A stretch of DNA of 64,000 nucleotides from Austwickia chelonae NBRC 105200 (GTDB taxonomy: Bacteria > Actinomycetota > Actinomycetes > Actinomycetales > Dermatophilaceae): positions 620,001-684,000 of the forward strand of contig NZ_BAGZ01000008.1 of the NCBI RefSeq assembly GCF_000298175.1, written 5' to 3'. Numbering within the stretch: position 1 is the first letter of the stretch; each line of letters begins with the position of its first letter. Below are positions 37,291-44,590 of this stretch, piece after piece. The notes beneath the pieces were generated by a model, which saw only the letters and a program-made list of their open reading frames with translations, searched no databases and was not told the DNA's origin. Made by a program: the position numbers and the translations under genes.

Positions 37291-37979
37291 CGTGGGGCTT
37301 TCGGGCTGAGGGGGGCGATGAGGGTCTGTCCGGGGCGAAGGGAGGACGGATCGGTGAGTTCCGTCCGGTTGGCGGCGAGCCACCGTGGCCATTCGACGGC
37401 GATCTGGGCCGGGGTGGCCTGATCCCCGAGATGGTGGGCGGCGATCTGCCAGAGGGTGTCTCCGGGGCGGACGGTGACGCTTTTCATCCGTCCCGCTTGG
37501 TCGAGGGTGCGGTGGCGTGGACGTAGCCCGGGATCGGGCAGGGGGAGTTCGACGGCCGTGGACCGGTGGGTGGAGGGAGCGGTCGCGACGATCCCGGCAG
37601 GGCCAGGGCCAGGGCCAGGGCCAGGGGTGGATGCGTGGGCTTGGGGTGCCCATGCAGTGGTGGCCAGGGTGAGTGCGGCCAGCCGTCGCATCGTGGCGGG
37701 GGTGCTCCGCTCGACGAGGGTGTGAGCTGTGGCGCCGACTGCGCCGGGGATCTGTGTTGCCGCGCAGGCCAGGTGGATGCACAGCAGCCAGCCGGTGATC
37801 CCGGAGGTGATCGCGGCGGTGAAGCACTGGATGGCTGCTGCCGGGCTCGTGTTCGCGGTCGGTGCGGTCTGCCAGGCGTCCTGGGCGAACCAGTGTGTGC
37901 TCAGGGTGAGCAGGCCGAGTGCTGCCAGACGGGCGGCGAGGACACCTAGGCGCGATATGACCGTTTTGATGCGCTTCAC
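37287..37979 (-). CDS. LysM domain membrane/secreted protein
   Basis: A 230-residue protein. The N-terminal half has two hydrophobic stretches (about 9-27 and 52-80), then a linker with a PGPGPGPGP run, and a C-terminal LysM domain (about 173-228: VTVRPGDTLWQIAAHHLGD ... LRPGQTLIAP) that binds glycan strands. No hydrolase domain is present. GTG 37979 has no Shine-Dalgarno sequence but a very good promoter directly upstream (see 37986-38015), so it is probably leaderless. It forms a two-gene operon with the Rv3235-like gene, suggesting an envelope role for that unknown protein too. A longer frame to 38069 is less likely. Confidence 0.8.
   Translation of the reverse strand: MKRIKTVISRLGVLAARLAALGLLTLSTHWFAQDAWQTAPTANTSPAAAIQCFTAAITSGITGWLLCIHLACAATQIPGAVGATAHTLVERSTPATMRRLAALTLATTAWAPQAHASTPGPGPGPGPAGIVATAPSTHRSTAVELPLPDPGLRPRHRTLDQAGRMKSVTVRPGDTLWQIAAHHLGDQATPAQIAVEWPRWLAANRTELTDPSSLRPGQTLIAPLSPKAPR
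37599..37628. repeat. Hexanucleotide repeat in the LysM gene
   Basis: Four exact AGGGCC units (37599-37622) and a partial fifth, encoding alternating Pro-Gly on the reverse strand. Copy changes would keep frame. Confidence 0.85.
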
Positions 37980-37985
37980 CCCATA

Positions 37986-38015
37986 AATATGGCGTTTGAT
38001 GCTGTTTGATGTCAA
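37986..38015 (-). promoter_or_regulatory. Strong leaderless promoter of the LysM operon
   Basis: On the reverse strand: perfect TTGACA (38015-38010), 18-bp spacer, CATATT (37991-37986), then a 6-nt gap to GTG 37979. Two direct TTTGATG copies on the plus strand (37995-38001 and 38005-38011) are 10 bp apart inside the promoter; a third lies at 37965-37971. They could be an operator, one helical turn apart. Confidence 0.7.
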
Positions 38016-38215
38016 TTGACCTAGAAAGGTGCTTCGGGAAACTTTCTGGTCCCATCCGGGCCCGCCCACTGAGGGATTCTCGAAAAAGAATGTGGGTCAA
38101 AGTGATCCCGTCGGTGCCGATGGGGTCGCATCGGTGTCTCGCGCACGGTGGTGCGGTGATCAACCGGCGCGACAGGCGGGCGCCTCGTTGCGACGGGACG
38201 AGGAAGGCGGGCAAG

Positions 38216-38761
38216 GTGCGCTGGGAACGACTCTTCGAAGACCTGGAAGCCCAGTGGGATGCCGACGCGCAGGCCAGCCGGGCGGCTGAGGTCGCCGACC
38301 GGACGCGTCGAGAGCGCGCCACCGTCACCCTGGTCGACCGACTGGCGGTCCACCGAGGGAAGCTGGCGATCCTGCTGGCCGGGGGACAACGCGTCGAGGG
38401 CGAACCTCAGGAGATCGGCGCGGACTTCGTCGTACTCGCGGAGCACGGAAGGAGGCACCTGGTGCCTCTGGCGGCCGTGGTCCAGATCACCGGATTGGGC
38501 GGCCGATCCGCAGGGGCCCGGCAGGCCGCGCGCATCCGGCGTTTCGGACTGGGCTATGCCCTACGCGCACTGGCCCGGGACAGAGTGGCCGTCGTACTCG
38601 AGGATCTCTCCGGGCGCAGCCTGACCGGGACCGTGGACGTCGTGGGCGCCGACCATCTCGACCTCTCCGAACACCCCCTCGACCTGCCGCGCAGGGGGGA
38701 ATACGTACAGGGCCGTCGGTGCCTCCCCCTGTATGCCCTGGTCTGTGTGAGCCTCGGCTGA
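38216..38761 (+). CDS. Conserved actinobacterial hypothetical protein
   Basis: A 181-residue protein conserved near secA in actinobacteria, without a known function. It starts with a helical WERLFEDLEAQWDADAQ segment; two related beta-rich halves follow, each with an 'effect on locus' pattern (HLVPLAAVVQITGLGGRS and a second half ending in LCV-type strands), reminiscent of small RNA- or nucleotide-binding beta barrels. GTG 38216 follows GAGGAAGG with 8-nt spacing and fits the conserved N terminus; upstream in-frame codons are probably non-coding. Confidence 0.72.
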   Translation: MRWERLFEDLEAQWDADAQASRAAEVADRTRRERATVTLVDRLAVHRGKLAILLAGGQRVEGEPQEIGADFVVLAEHGRRHLVPLAAVVQITGLGGRSAGARQAARIRRFGLGYALRALARDRVAVVLEDLSGRSLTGTVDVVGADHLDLSEHPLDLPRRGEYVQGRRCLPLYALVCVSLG

Positions 38762-38794
38762 GGCGAGTCCTCTTCTGGCAATCGGATCCTGAAG

Positions 38795-39013
38795 TCAGAA
38801 ACGGGCTTCGCGCTGTTCCTTGGCCGCCGCCTGCTGTTCGGCGTACTTGCCCTGGATGAACTCCTCGAGGACGTCGGTGTCCACCCGCCACTGACCGCGT
38901 CCGCCGATCTGGATGGCCGGCAACTCGCCGGACCGGACCAGGGCATACCCCTGGGCGGACGAGATCGCCAGCATCTCGCAGACCTCGGAGAGCGGGAGGA
39001 AACGGCGTGACAT
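38795..39013 (-). CDS. Small helix-turn-helix (excisionase-like) regulator
   Basis: A 72-residue DNA-binding protein with a MerR/Xis-type helix-turn-helix: FLPLSEVCEMLAISSAQGYALVRSGELPAIQIGG..W pattern, then a short acidic-basic C-terminal helix. Proteins like this bind direct repeats as filaments (BldC, Xis) and regulate neighbouring genes. It is divergent from the SAF-CpaE pair, so autoregulation and control of that pair is the simplest guess. There is no integrase nearby, so it is unlikely to be a phage excisionase. Confidence 0.8.
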   Translation of the reverse strand: MSRRFLPLSEVCEMLAISSAQGYALVRSGELPAIQIGGRGQWRVDTDVLEEFIQGKYAEQQAAAKEQREARF

Positions 39014-39063
39014 GGCTCTGCCTCTGTGTGGGACGGATATCGACGGAGGTGGAGGGCGCCCTG

Positions 39064-39168
39064 CCCGACCTCTTGTTTTGTCTATCACATGGCAGGTCGG
39101 GGAGGCGTTGCGTCGTCCACAGGTCCGAACGGGAGATATATCGGCATAAAACAGACAAATGGCATAAT
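39064..39168. promoter_or_regulatory. Divergent control region between the HTH gene and SAF/cpaE
   Basis: Two kinds of element are seen. An inverted repeat with 8-bp arms (CCCGACCT 39064-39071 and AGGTCGGG 39094-39101) lies on the HTH side. Direct GGCATAA copies (39143-39149 and 39161-39167), the second overlapping a CATAAT -10 candidate (39163-39168), lie on the SAF side. Both are natural binding sites for a small HTH protein. Confidence 0.45.
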
Positions 39169-39245
39169 GGACGCTCGTACAGGAGCGCGCGCCGACCGCT
39201 CCCGCAACAGACCGCCGGAAGACGCCGCACCCAGGGGGACCCGCC

Positions 39246-39899
39246 ATGTCCGAGAGCACCCACGCCCGCCGACTACGCCGACCGCACTGGCGTGACAGCA
39301 GATTGCTCATCGGTGTCCTCCTCATCGTTGCCTCTGTCGCTACCGGTGCCCGCGTCGTCGCCGCAGCAGGTCACACCGCACCCATGTACGCCGCCACCCA
39401 TGCGCTCATCCCCGGTGAACGGCTCACCGCCGACCGACTCACCCGCGTCGACGTCGCCCTCGGAGAGACCTCCGAGAAATATCTTCCCGCCGACGAACCC
39501 CTCCCCGATGCCGTCGTCGTCCGAGAAGTCCGGCCAGGAGAACTCCTCGCACATACCGCCATCGCGCCAGGAGAACACGGCGGGCGCACCCCCGTCGTCA
39601 TCCCGGTCCCCGCCGAGACCGCCCGCATGCTCATCGTCGGATCCACCGTCGACATCTGGATCAACGACAAACAGCTCGTCGCCGGGACCTCCCAGTTCGG
39701 CACCCCACGCAAAGCCGTCAAAGCAGCCCCTGTCGGACGCGTCCCCGACCCCGAAGAAGGCCGACTGGCCGGACTGGGAGCCACCGCCGTCCAAGTCCAC
39801 ATCCCGCACGCCGACGTCGAACGACTCGTCGGAGCCATGGATCAAGGCGCCAAGATCACCCTCGTCCCCACCACCGGCTCCGCACAACGGGACCGATGA
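39246..39899 (+). CDS. SAF domain protein, CpaB/RcpC-like
   Basis: A 217-residue membrane-anchored protein. After an N-terminal helix (about 20-42) comes a SAF domain (about 50-110: GERLTADRLTRVDV ... VREVRPGELL) and a CpaB-like second half (VVIPVPAETARMLIVGSTVDIW). In Tad systems CpaB/RcpC is a periplasmic-side pilus biogenesis factor. The ATG 39246 follows CAGGGGGA. It overlaps the CpaE-like gene by four bases (ATGA). The rest of the Tad system is 18 kb away at 59.2 kb. Confidence 0.82.
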   Translation: MSESTHARRLRRPHWRDSRLLIGVLLIVASVATGARVVAAAGHTAPMYAATHALIPGERLTADRLTRVDVALGETSEKYLPADEPLPDAVVVREVRPGELLAHTAIAPGEHGGRTPVVIPVPAETARMLIVGSTVDIWINDKQLVAGTSQFGTPRKAVKAAPVGRVPDPEEGRLAGLGATAVQVHIPHADVERLVGAMDQGAKITLVPTTGSAQRDR

Positions 39900-41347
39900 T
39901 GCGCACCACACTGCTCCTCGCCGTCCCCCAGGCCTGGGAAACCGCTGTCGTCGAAGCGCTCACCGCCTGCGCCCGGATAGAACTCGTCCGCCGCTGCGCA
40001 GACCTCCCCGAACTCCTCTCCACCGCCGCCGCCCACCTCGGCGAATGCGCGCTGATCGGCAGCACCCTCCCCGGACTGGACCGCACAGCCGTCGCCGAAC
40101 TGCACGCCGCCGGCGTCCACGTCGTCGGCATGACCAGCCCTGGCAACGAAGGAGACGAACGACGCCTCCGCCAACTCGGCATCGCCACGGTGCTGCCCGC
40201 CGACACCCCCGCAGACCGGCTACAAACCGCACTCCTGGGCCGACCGCTGCCACCGCAGACCGCCCCTCTCCCACCCGAAACCCACCGCACCCAAGAGACC
40301 AGAACCGACCCCACGAACGAGGACCCAGACACCCCTCGGCTGCTCCCCGACCTGACCAGCCACCTCGCACAATGGGCCTCCGAACCACAGACACGGCCCA
40401 CCGGCGACGCCACCGTCATGCTCACCCGCACCTCCGCACCCGCCGGTGACAACCCCTCGGACGACCACGACGAGCACCTCCCCGGCCGCACGATCGCCGT
40501 CTGGGGACCCGCAGGAGCGCCCGGCCGCAGCACCATCGCCCTGAACCTCGCCGAAGAAGCCGCCCTCGCCGGATCACACACCCTCCTGATCGACGCCGAC
40601 CCCTACGGCGGCGTGCAAGCCCAGCTCCTCGGGCTCCTCGACGAATCACCCGGCCTCGCCGGAGCCGTCCGCGCAGCTAACCAAGGGCACCTCGACCGGC
40701 CCGGCCTGCAGAGATACTGCTCCACGGTCTCCACCCGCCTCTCGGTCCTCACCGGCATCACCCGCGCCGACCGCTGGCCGGAACTACGACCCTCACCCCT
40801 CGAAGACGTCCTGCACATGTCCCGCCTCGCCTTCGAATTCGTCGTCATCGACTGCGGATTCAACCTGGAGGACGACGAAGAACTCAGCTATGACACCGCC
40901 GCGCCCCGCCGCAACGCCAGCACCCTGACCTCACTCGCCCACGCCGACCATCTCGTCGTCGTCGGCGCAGCCGAACCCATAGGCCTGCAACGACTCGTCC
41001 GCGGACTCCAAGAACTGGACACCGTCCAGACCCCTCAGGCACGCACCATCGTGCTCAACCGGGTACGCGCCGGAGCCGTCGGACCCGACCCGCGCAACGC
41101 ACTCGCCGCAGCCCTGGACCGTTTCGCCGGAATCCGTGAAGCCGTCTACGTTCCCGACGACCGAGCCGCCCTCGACCTGGCCACCCTCGAAGGCCGAACC
41201 CTTGCCGAATGCGCACCCCACTCCCCGGCACGAGAACCACTCACCGCGCTCGCCCGGATCCTGACGGACCGGACGCCGGCACCACCGGACACCCGCCGTC
41301 GAACCGGACACGGACGCCGGTGGCCGCACAGACTTCGCACACGCTGA
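39896..41347 (+). CDS. CpaE-like ParA/MinD-superfamily ATPase
   Basis: A 483-residue protein with an N-terminal receiver-like domain (about 1-110) without a phospho-Asp pocket I could confirm, a Pro/Thr-rich linker, and a C-terminal ParA/MinD-type P-loop domain (about 190-450). The Walker A is GPAGAPGRST: the signature KGG lysine is missing and the last lysine is Arg, as I recall for actinobacterial CpaE-like proteins. Walker A' DADPYGGVQAQ and a DCGFNL switch are present. CpaE localises the Tad machinery in Caulobacter. It is coupled to the SAF gene. Whether it hydrolyses ATP is uncertain. Confidence 0.82.
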   Translation: MMRTTLLLAVPQAWETAVVEALTACARIELVRRCADLPELLSTAAAHLGECALIGSTLPGLDRTAVAELHAAGVHVVGMTSPGNEGDERRLRQLGIATVLPADTPADRLQTALLGRPLPPQTAPLPPETHRTQETRTDPTNEDPDTPRLLPDLTSHLAQWASEPQTRPTGDATVMLTRTSAPAGDNPSDDHDEHLPGRTIAVWGPAGAPGRSTIALNLAEEAALAGSHTLLIDADPYGGVQAQLLGLLDESPGLAGAVRAANQGHLDRPGLQRYCSTVSTRLSVLTGITRADRWPELRPSPLEDVLHMSRLAFEFVVIDCGFNLEDDEELSYDTAAPRRNASTLTSLAHADHLVVVGAAEPIGLQRLVRGLQELDTVQTPQARTIVLNRVRAGAVGPDPRNALAAALDRFAGIREAVYVPDDRAALDLATLEGRTLAECAPHSPAREPLTALARILTDRTPAPPDTRRRTGHGRRWPHRLRTR

Positions 41348-41395
41348 CCGCCCTCTGCACGTCACGGACGAACCCGCCTGTGTGAGCATGGAACC

Positions 41396-43273
41396 GTGGA
41401 GGATCACCTCAGCCCCTTGGGCACATCCTTTCTGTACCTGGAGAGCCCGACCACGGCGATGCACGCCGGATCGGTCCTGCTCCTCGAAGCCGGACCGGAG
41501 GGCATCGACCGGCAACAGCTCACCGAGCTGGTCATCTCCAGGACCGCAGGGGTCCGCAGATACCGACAGAAAGTACGAGAGATCCCAGGACGGATCGCCC
41601 CGCCGATCTGGGTCGACGCTGCCGACTTCGACCCGACCTATCACATCCGACACTCGGCGCTGCCCCGCCCCGGCACCCAGGAACAGCTCGAGGAATTCGT
41701 CGCCCGCATCATGTCCCGGCCGCTCGACCGGTCCCACCCGCTGTGGGAGCTGTACATCGTCGAAGGGCTGCGGGACGGACAGATCGCGCTGGTCACCAAG
41801 ACCCATCAGGCGCTGGTCGACGGAATCGCCGCCGTGGACATCCCCCAACTTCTCCTCGACCCCGAACCCGCACCCGACGGAGAACGGCCCCCCGAACCGG
41901 CACCCTCCCGGGAACCCACCGACACCGAACTGTTCGCCTCATCGCTGATGACACTGGCCACCCGACCCCAACGCTGGTTCGACCTGGCCGCCGGCGGGCT
42001 CAGCGAGCTCACCGACATGGCCGGAAAAGTCCTCGGACACACCAGGACGATCGCCGGAGCCATGGCCCGCACCGCTGCCGACCCCGCCCCGCCCAGCCCG
42101 TTGAACACCACGGTCGGTGTCGCACGACGGATCGCTCTCACCCGGGTCCCGTTGACCGATTTCCGCGACGTCCGCGACAGCTACCACCACCTCAGCAATA
42201 TTCGGGAATGCACGGTCACCGACGTGGTACTGACCGTGCTCACCGGTGCCCTACGATCCTGGCTGCAGAGCCGAGGCGAACCGGTCCACGACGCCGCCCG
42301 AGTCCGAGCGCTGGTCCCGGTCAGCGTCGTCGACTCCGAGACCGCAGTCGGAATGGGACCGTCCGTCCGAGCGTGCTTCGTGGACCTTCCGGTAGGAGAA
42401 CCCGACCCGCTGATGCGGCTCGACCAGATCACCTTCCAGATGCGCCGCCAGGTCGGGGGAGGACGCGCAGTACGCGGACACGCGCTCGCCCAGATCGCAG
42501 GCTTCGCACCATCGACCCTGCACCACGTGGGGGCCCAGCTCGGCCATGCCGCAGCCCGCCGCTTCTTCAACCTGGTCATCACCAACGTGCCCGGACCCGA
42601 GCACACTTTGTGGGTCGCCGGGGCCCGGATGACCATCTGCTACCCGATCATCCCCCTCGCCCAGGGGCAGTCCCTCTCCATCGGCCTGACGTCCTATGCA
42701 GGGACGGTCGGTATCGGATTCAACGGCGACCGTGGCACGATGCAGGATCTCGGAACCTTCCCGACCTTCACCCGGGAATCCCTGAACGAACTGACAACAG
42801 CTCTCGACACGGACCGACCCACGTCGAGAACATCGGAGGAGGACGGACACGTGCGTGACATCCGGGTGTACCTGGCGCTGGGCGAGGACGGCTTGACGAG
42901 ACTGGCCGAAGGACATCCCCTCGACGTCGGAAAGGTGCGCGCCAGCGCGGTCACCGCCCAGGTGCGTGCGGCCTTCCCGGAAGACGACGAGGAAGACCTG
43001 GAATACGACGCCCTGTTGGTAGCCGCCGAAATCGTCGCCGAGGAGAAACCCGGCACCCGGGTGGTCGTCGCCGCCGTCGACCTACCGATATCGACCCTGA
43101 CCGTCGTGGAGGACGGGGACGGCTGGGTGGGCTTCGAGGTCGTCCTCGACCGACCGGTCCATGCCGCCGACCTCGTCGCAGTCCACGCCGCCGAGACCGG
43201 AGCCGGGCCGGACGACGAACTCCTCTGGTACGACGTCACCGAACTGGGTCGACTCGCCCGTGGGGAACTCTGA
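41396..43273 (+). CDS. WS/DGAT acyltransferase fused in frame to a DUF6912 domain
   Basis: A 625-residue protein. Residues 1 to about 460 are a wax ester synthase/diacylglycerol acyltransferase (actinobacterial Tgs type) starting MEDHLSPLGTSFLYLESP; the active-site motif HHxxxDG reads HQALVDG (137-143), so the second histidine is Gln. The conserved NVPGPEHTLWVAGA of the C-terminal half is present. From about residue 485 to the end is a DUF6912 domain (DIRVYLAL ... DELLWYDVTE). No stop separates them, although GTG 42851 with a strong ribosome site lies at the junction. The first domain may not be catalytically normal; its product is uncertain. A GAGCAT box lies 6 nt before GTG 41396, so the message may be leaderless. 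Confidence 0.8.
   Translation: MEDHLSPLGTSFLYLESPTTAMHAGSVLLLEAGPEGIDRQQLTELVISRTAGVRRYRQKVREIPGRIAPPIWVDAADFDPTYHIRHSALPRPGTQEQLEEFVARIMSRPLDRSHPLWELYIVEGLRDGQIALVTKTHQALVDGIAAVDIPQLLLDPEPAPDGERPPEPAPSREPTDTELFASSLMTLATRPQRWFDLAAGGLSELTDMAGKVLGHTRTIAGAMARTAADPAPPSPLNTTVGVARRIALTRVPLTDFRDVRDSYHHLSNIRECTVTDVVLTVLTGALRSWLQSRGEPVHDAARVRALVPVSVVDSETAVGMGPSVRACFVDLPVGEPDPLMRLDQITFQMRRQVGGGRAVRGHALAQIAGFAPSTLHHVGAQLGHAAARRFFNLVITNVPGPEHTLWVAGARMTICYPIIPLAQGQSLSIGLTSYAGTVGIGFNGDRGTMQDLGTFPTFTRESLNELTTALDTDRPTSRTSEEDGHVRDIRVYLALGEDGLTRLAEGHPLDVGKVRASAVTAQVRAAFPEDDEEDLEYDALLVAAEIVAEEKPGTRVVVAAVDLPISTLTVVEDGDGWVGFEVVLDRPVHAADLVAVHAAETGAGPDDELLWYDVTELGRLARGEL
42835..42853 (+). promoter_or_regulatory. 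Internal ribosome site and start for a free DUF6912 protein
   Basis: GGAGGAGGA (42835-42843), a 7-nt spacer and GTG 42851, in frame with the long protein. It would yield a separate protein of 140 residues. In related genomes these are normally two genes (recalled), so this looks like a lost stop codon with the old start kept. Confidence 0.7.
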
Positions 43274-43291
43274 ACCGGCACACCCCCCGGA

Positions 43292-43795
43292 TCACCCCTG
43301 AGAACGCTCCCGGAGCCAGGTCTCACCGACCTGCTGCTCGGCTTCCAAGGCCGAACGCACCAAGGGCTCCGTGGCCCGCTCGACCGCCGCACCCATCAAG
43401 GGCACCTTGGCCGTCAGATCACCCACATAGGAGACACAGGTGCGTTCTCCCTCCGGGAACAACACCGCCTGCGCCGACAGCCGGACCGGGGTGCCCCGGA
43501 CCTCCACCTCGACCTGCCCATCCCGACGACCGTCAGCCGCCGGCGCGGACCAACGGGTCCGTTGCACCGCGGTGACCGTCGAACCGACGAAGGACTTCAT
43601 CATGTCGGGCAACCCGTCGGTCGACAGCCGGCGCGCCGTGGTCACCGACAACCCCGGGCCCTGGCTCTCGACCGTGATCGTGGCCTGCGCGTCCCCCGTC
43701 GCCGTGCACAAGGCGCGATGGAACCCCTCGTCGGCGAACATCTCGGCCACGGTCTCCGGCGCGGCCGGGTACGTCAGTCGGACAGAAAGTCTCAT
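43292..43795 (-). CDS. DUF2505 domain protein
   Basis: A 167-residue protein of the DUF2505 family, predicted to share the START/SRPBCC lipid-binding fold: it begins MRLSVRLTYPAAPETVAEMFAD, has a STVTAVQRTRW central strand and ends with a helix AVERATEPLVRSALEAEQQVG. The function is unknown; hydrophobic-ligand binding is plausible next to an acyltransferase. ATG 43795 has no good ribosome site; TAGCGT lies 7 nt upstream, so it is probably leaderless. It is convergent with the WS/DGAT gene. Confidence 0.85.
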   Translation of the reverse strand: MRLSVRLTYPAAPETVAEMFADEGFHRALCTATGDAQATITVESQGPGLSVTTARRLSTDGLPDMMKSFVGSTVTAVQRTRWSAPAADGRRDGQVEVEVRGTPVRLSAQAVLFPEGERTCVSYVGDLTAKVPLMGAAVERATEPLVRSALEAEQQVGETWLRERSQG

Positions 43796-43802
43796 ACCTT
43801 CA

Positions 43803-43808
43803 ACGCTA
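43803..43808 (-). promoter_or_regulatory. Leaderless-type -10 box of the DUF2505 gene
   Basis: TAGCGT on the reverse strand, 7-nt gap to ATG 43795. It overlaps the last codon of the upstream reverse gene. Confidence 0.5.
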
Positions 43809-44207
43809 ACCGTCGTCGTCGGTCCGACCCGCATCCTGCAGACCCATGTCTCCGGCCGGACCGGACCGGGCCGCAGCCCGACATGCCGCAGTGAGCTCGA
43901 CACAACATTTCCGGAGCCGACTTCTCGCCCGCCCTGCCGCGGCGACCGCCTCATGACGCAGATCATCCGACCCGGCACGCTGCCACAGCGCCTCCGCCGC
44001 GGACATCGCCTCGGCATAACCGGTCAACGCAGCCGCCAAGACCGCGGCCGACTCCTGAAGAACCTGCCCGCCAGGGCTGTCCGCGCGCTCGGAGGACATC
44101 GTCCGCCAACGACGGATCTCCTGCCCGACGACGGCTGCCGCCGCCCGAACGGATGCCGCGTCGGTGTACAACCGCGGGTCGGTTCCGTCGTCGCCGCGGG
44201 CGCTCAT
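43806..44207 (-). CDS. Unknown helical protein of 133 residues
   Basis: Not recognised. It is mostly alpha-helical and Ala/Arg rich (AAAVVGQEIRRWRTM, AALTGYAEAMSAAEALWQRAG, a Cys-Cys pair in RKCCVELTAACRA), with a disordered acidic tail. There is no signal or membrane helix. ATG 44207 overlaps the stop of the 63-residue gene upstream (ATGA), so the two form an operon. The frame keeps normal codon bias over its length, which supports it being a gene. It may be a partner or regulator for its neighbour. Confidence 0.55.
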   Translation of the reverse strand: MSARGDDGTDPRLYTDAASVRAAAAVVGQEIRRWRTMSSERADSPGGQVLQESAAVLAAALTGYAEAMSAAEALWQRAGSDDLRHEAVAAAGRARSRLRKCCVELTAACRAAARSGPAGDMGLQDAGRTDDDG

Positions 44208-44395
44208 CGGGGAGGCTCGTCCAGCGCGAGGGCCAGCGCGGCCAAGGCGTCGAGCGTGTCCCTGACCGTCCGCTGCTCGGCCTGCCGACCGATGTCCACC
44301 GGGAGATCGCCGAGGACCTCGGCGAACCGTCGACCGGGAAGAGGACAGCACACCGGAGGCTCGGAGCGGGGCGACGGAGCTTCTGAGGGGATCAC
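44204..44395 (-). CDS. Unknown 63-residue protein
   Basis: Not recognised. It starts at GTG 44395, has no ribosome site, and has TACCCT 7 nt upstream, the same leaderless arrangement as six or more genes in this window. The sequence ends with a helix: RTVRDTLDALAALALALDEPPR pattern (short Ala/Leu-rich, likely amphipathic). The N-terminal part has a CC pair. It overlaps the 133-residue gene by four bases. The promoter and the coupling are the main support. Confidence 0.5.
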   Translation of the reverse strand: MIPSEAPSPRSEPPVCCPLPGRRFAEVLGDLPVDIGRQAEQRTVRDTLDALAALALALDEPPR

Positions 44396-44402
44396 GGGCA
44401 CC

Positions 44403-44408
44403 AGGGTA
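44403..44408 (-). promoter_or_regulatory. Leaderless-type -10 box of the 63/133-residue gene pair
   Basis: TACCCT on the reverse strand, 7-nt gap to GTG 44395. Confidence 0.5.
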
Positions 44409-44531
44409 GGGCCCCCGACCGTTCCCGGGGCGCCACCGTGATGACCCCTGTGGACTAGTCCGAAGTAGCTCATCCGAGCGAAAAATGCGAAACCAGCCCT
44501 CAGGTGCTCGGGCAACGCACAACCGCGTGGA

Positions 44532-44537
44532 TAACCT
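44532..44537 (+). promoter_or_regulatory. Candidate -10 box of NAD-glutamate dehydrogenase
   Basis: TAACCT 54 bases upstream of ATG 44591, with the GAAGGTGAG ribosome site in between. It supports ATG 44591 over the earlier GTG 44558. Confidence 0.45.
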
Positions 44538-44590
44538 GAAGCAACCACCGCAGATCGGTGTGTCCGATGGACCTGAAGGTGAGTCCCCTC

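Noticed and set aside
38795-39013. Phage excisionase and an integrated element
   Set aside because: No integrase, attachment repeats or phage genes; the HTH gene is likely a host regulator.
40498-40560. A classical ParA partition ATPase
   Set aside because: Walker A lacks the signature lysines, and the gene pairs with a SAF/CpaB-like gene, so a CpaE-like pilus role is more likely. No parB or parS is seen.
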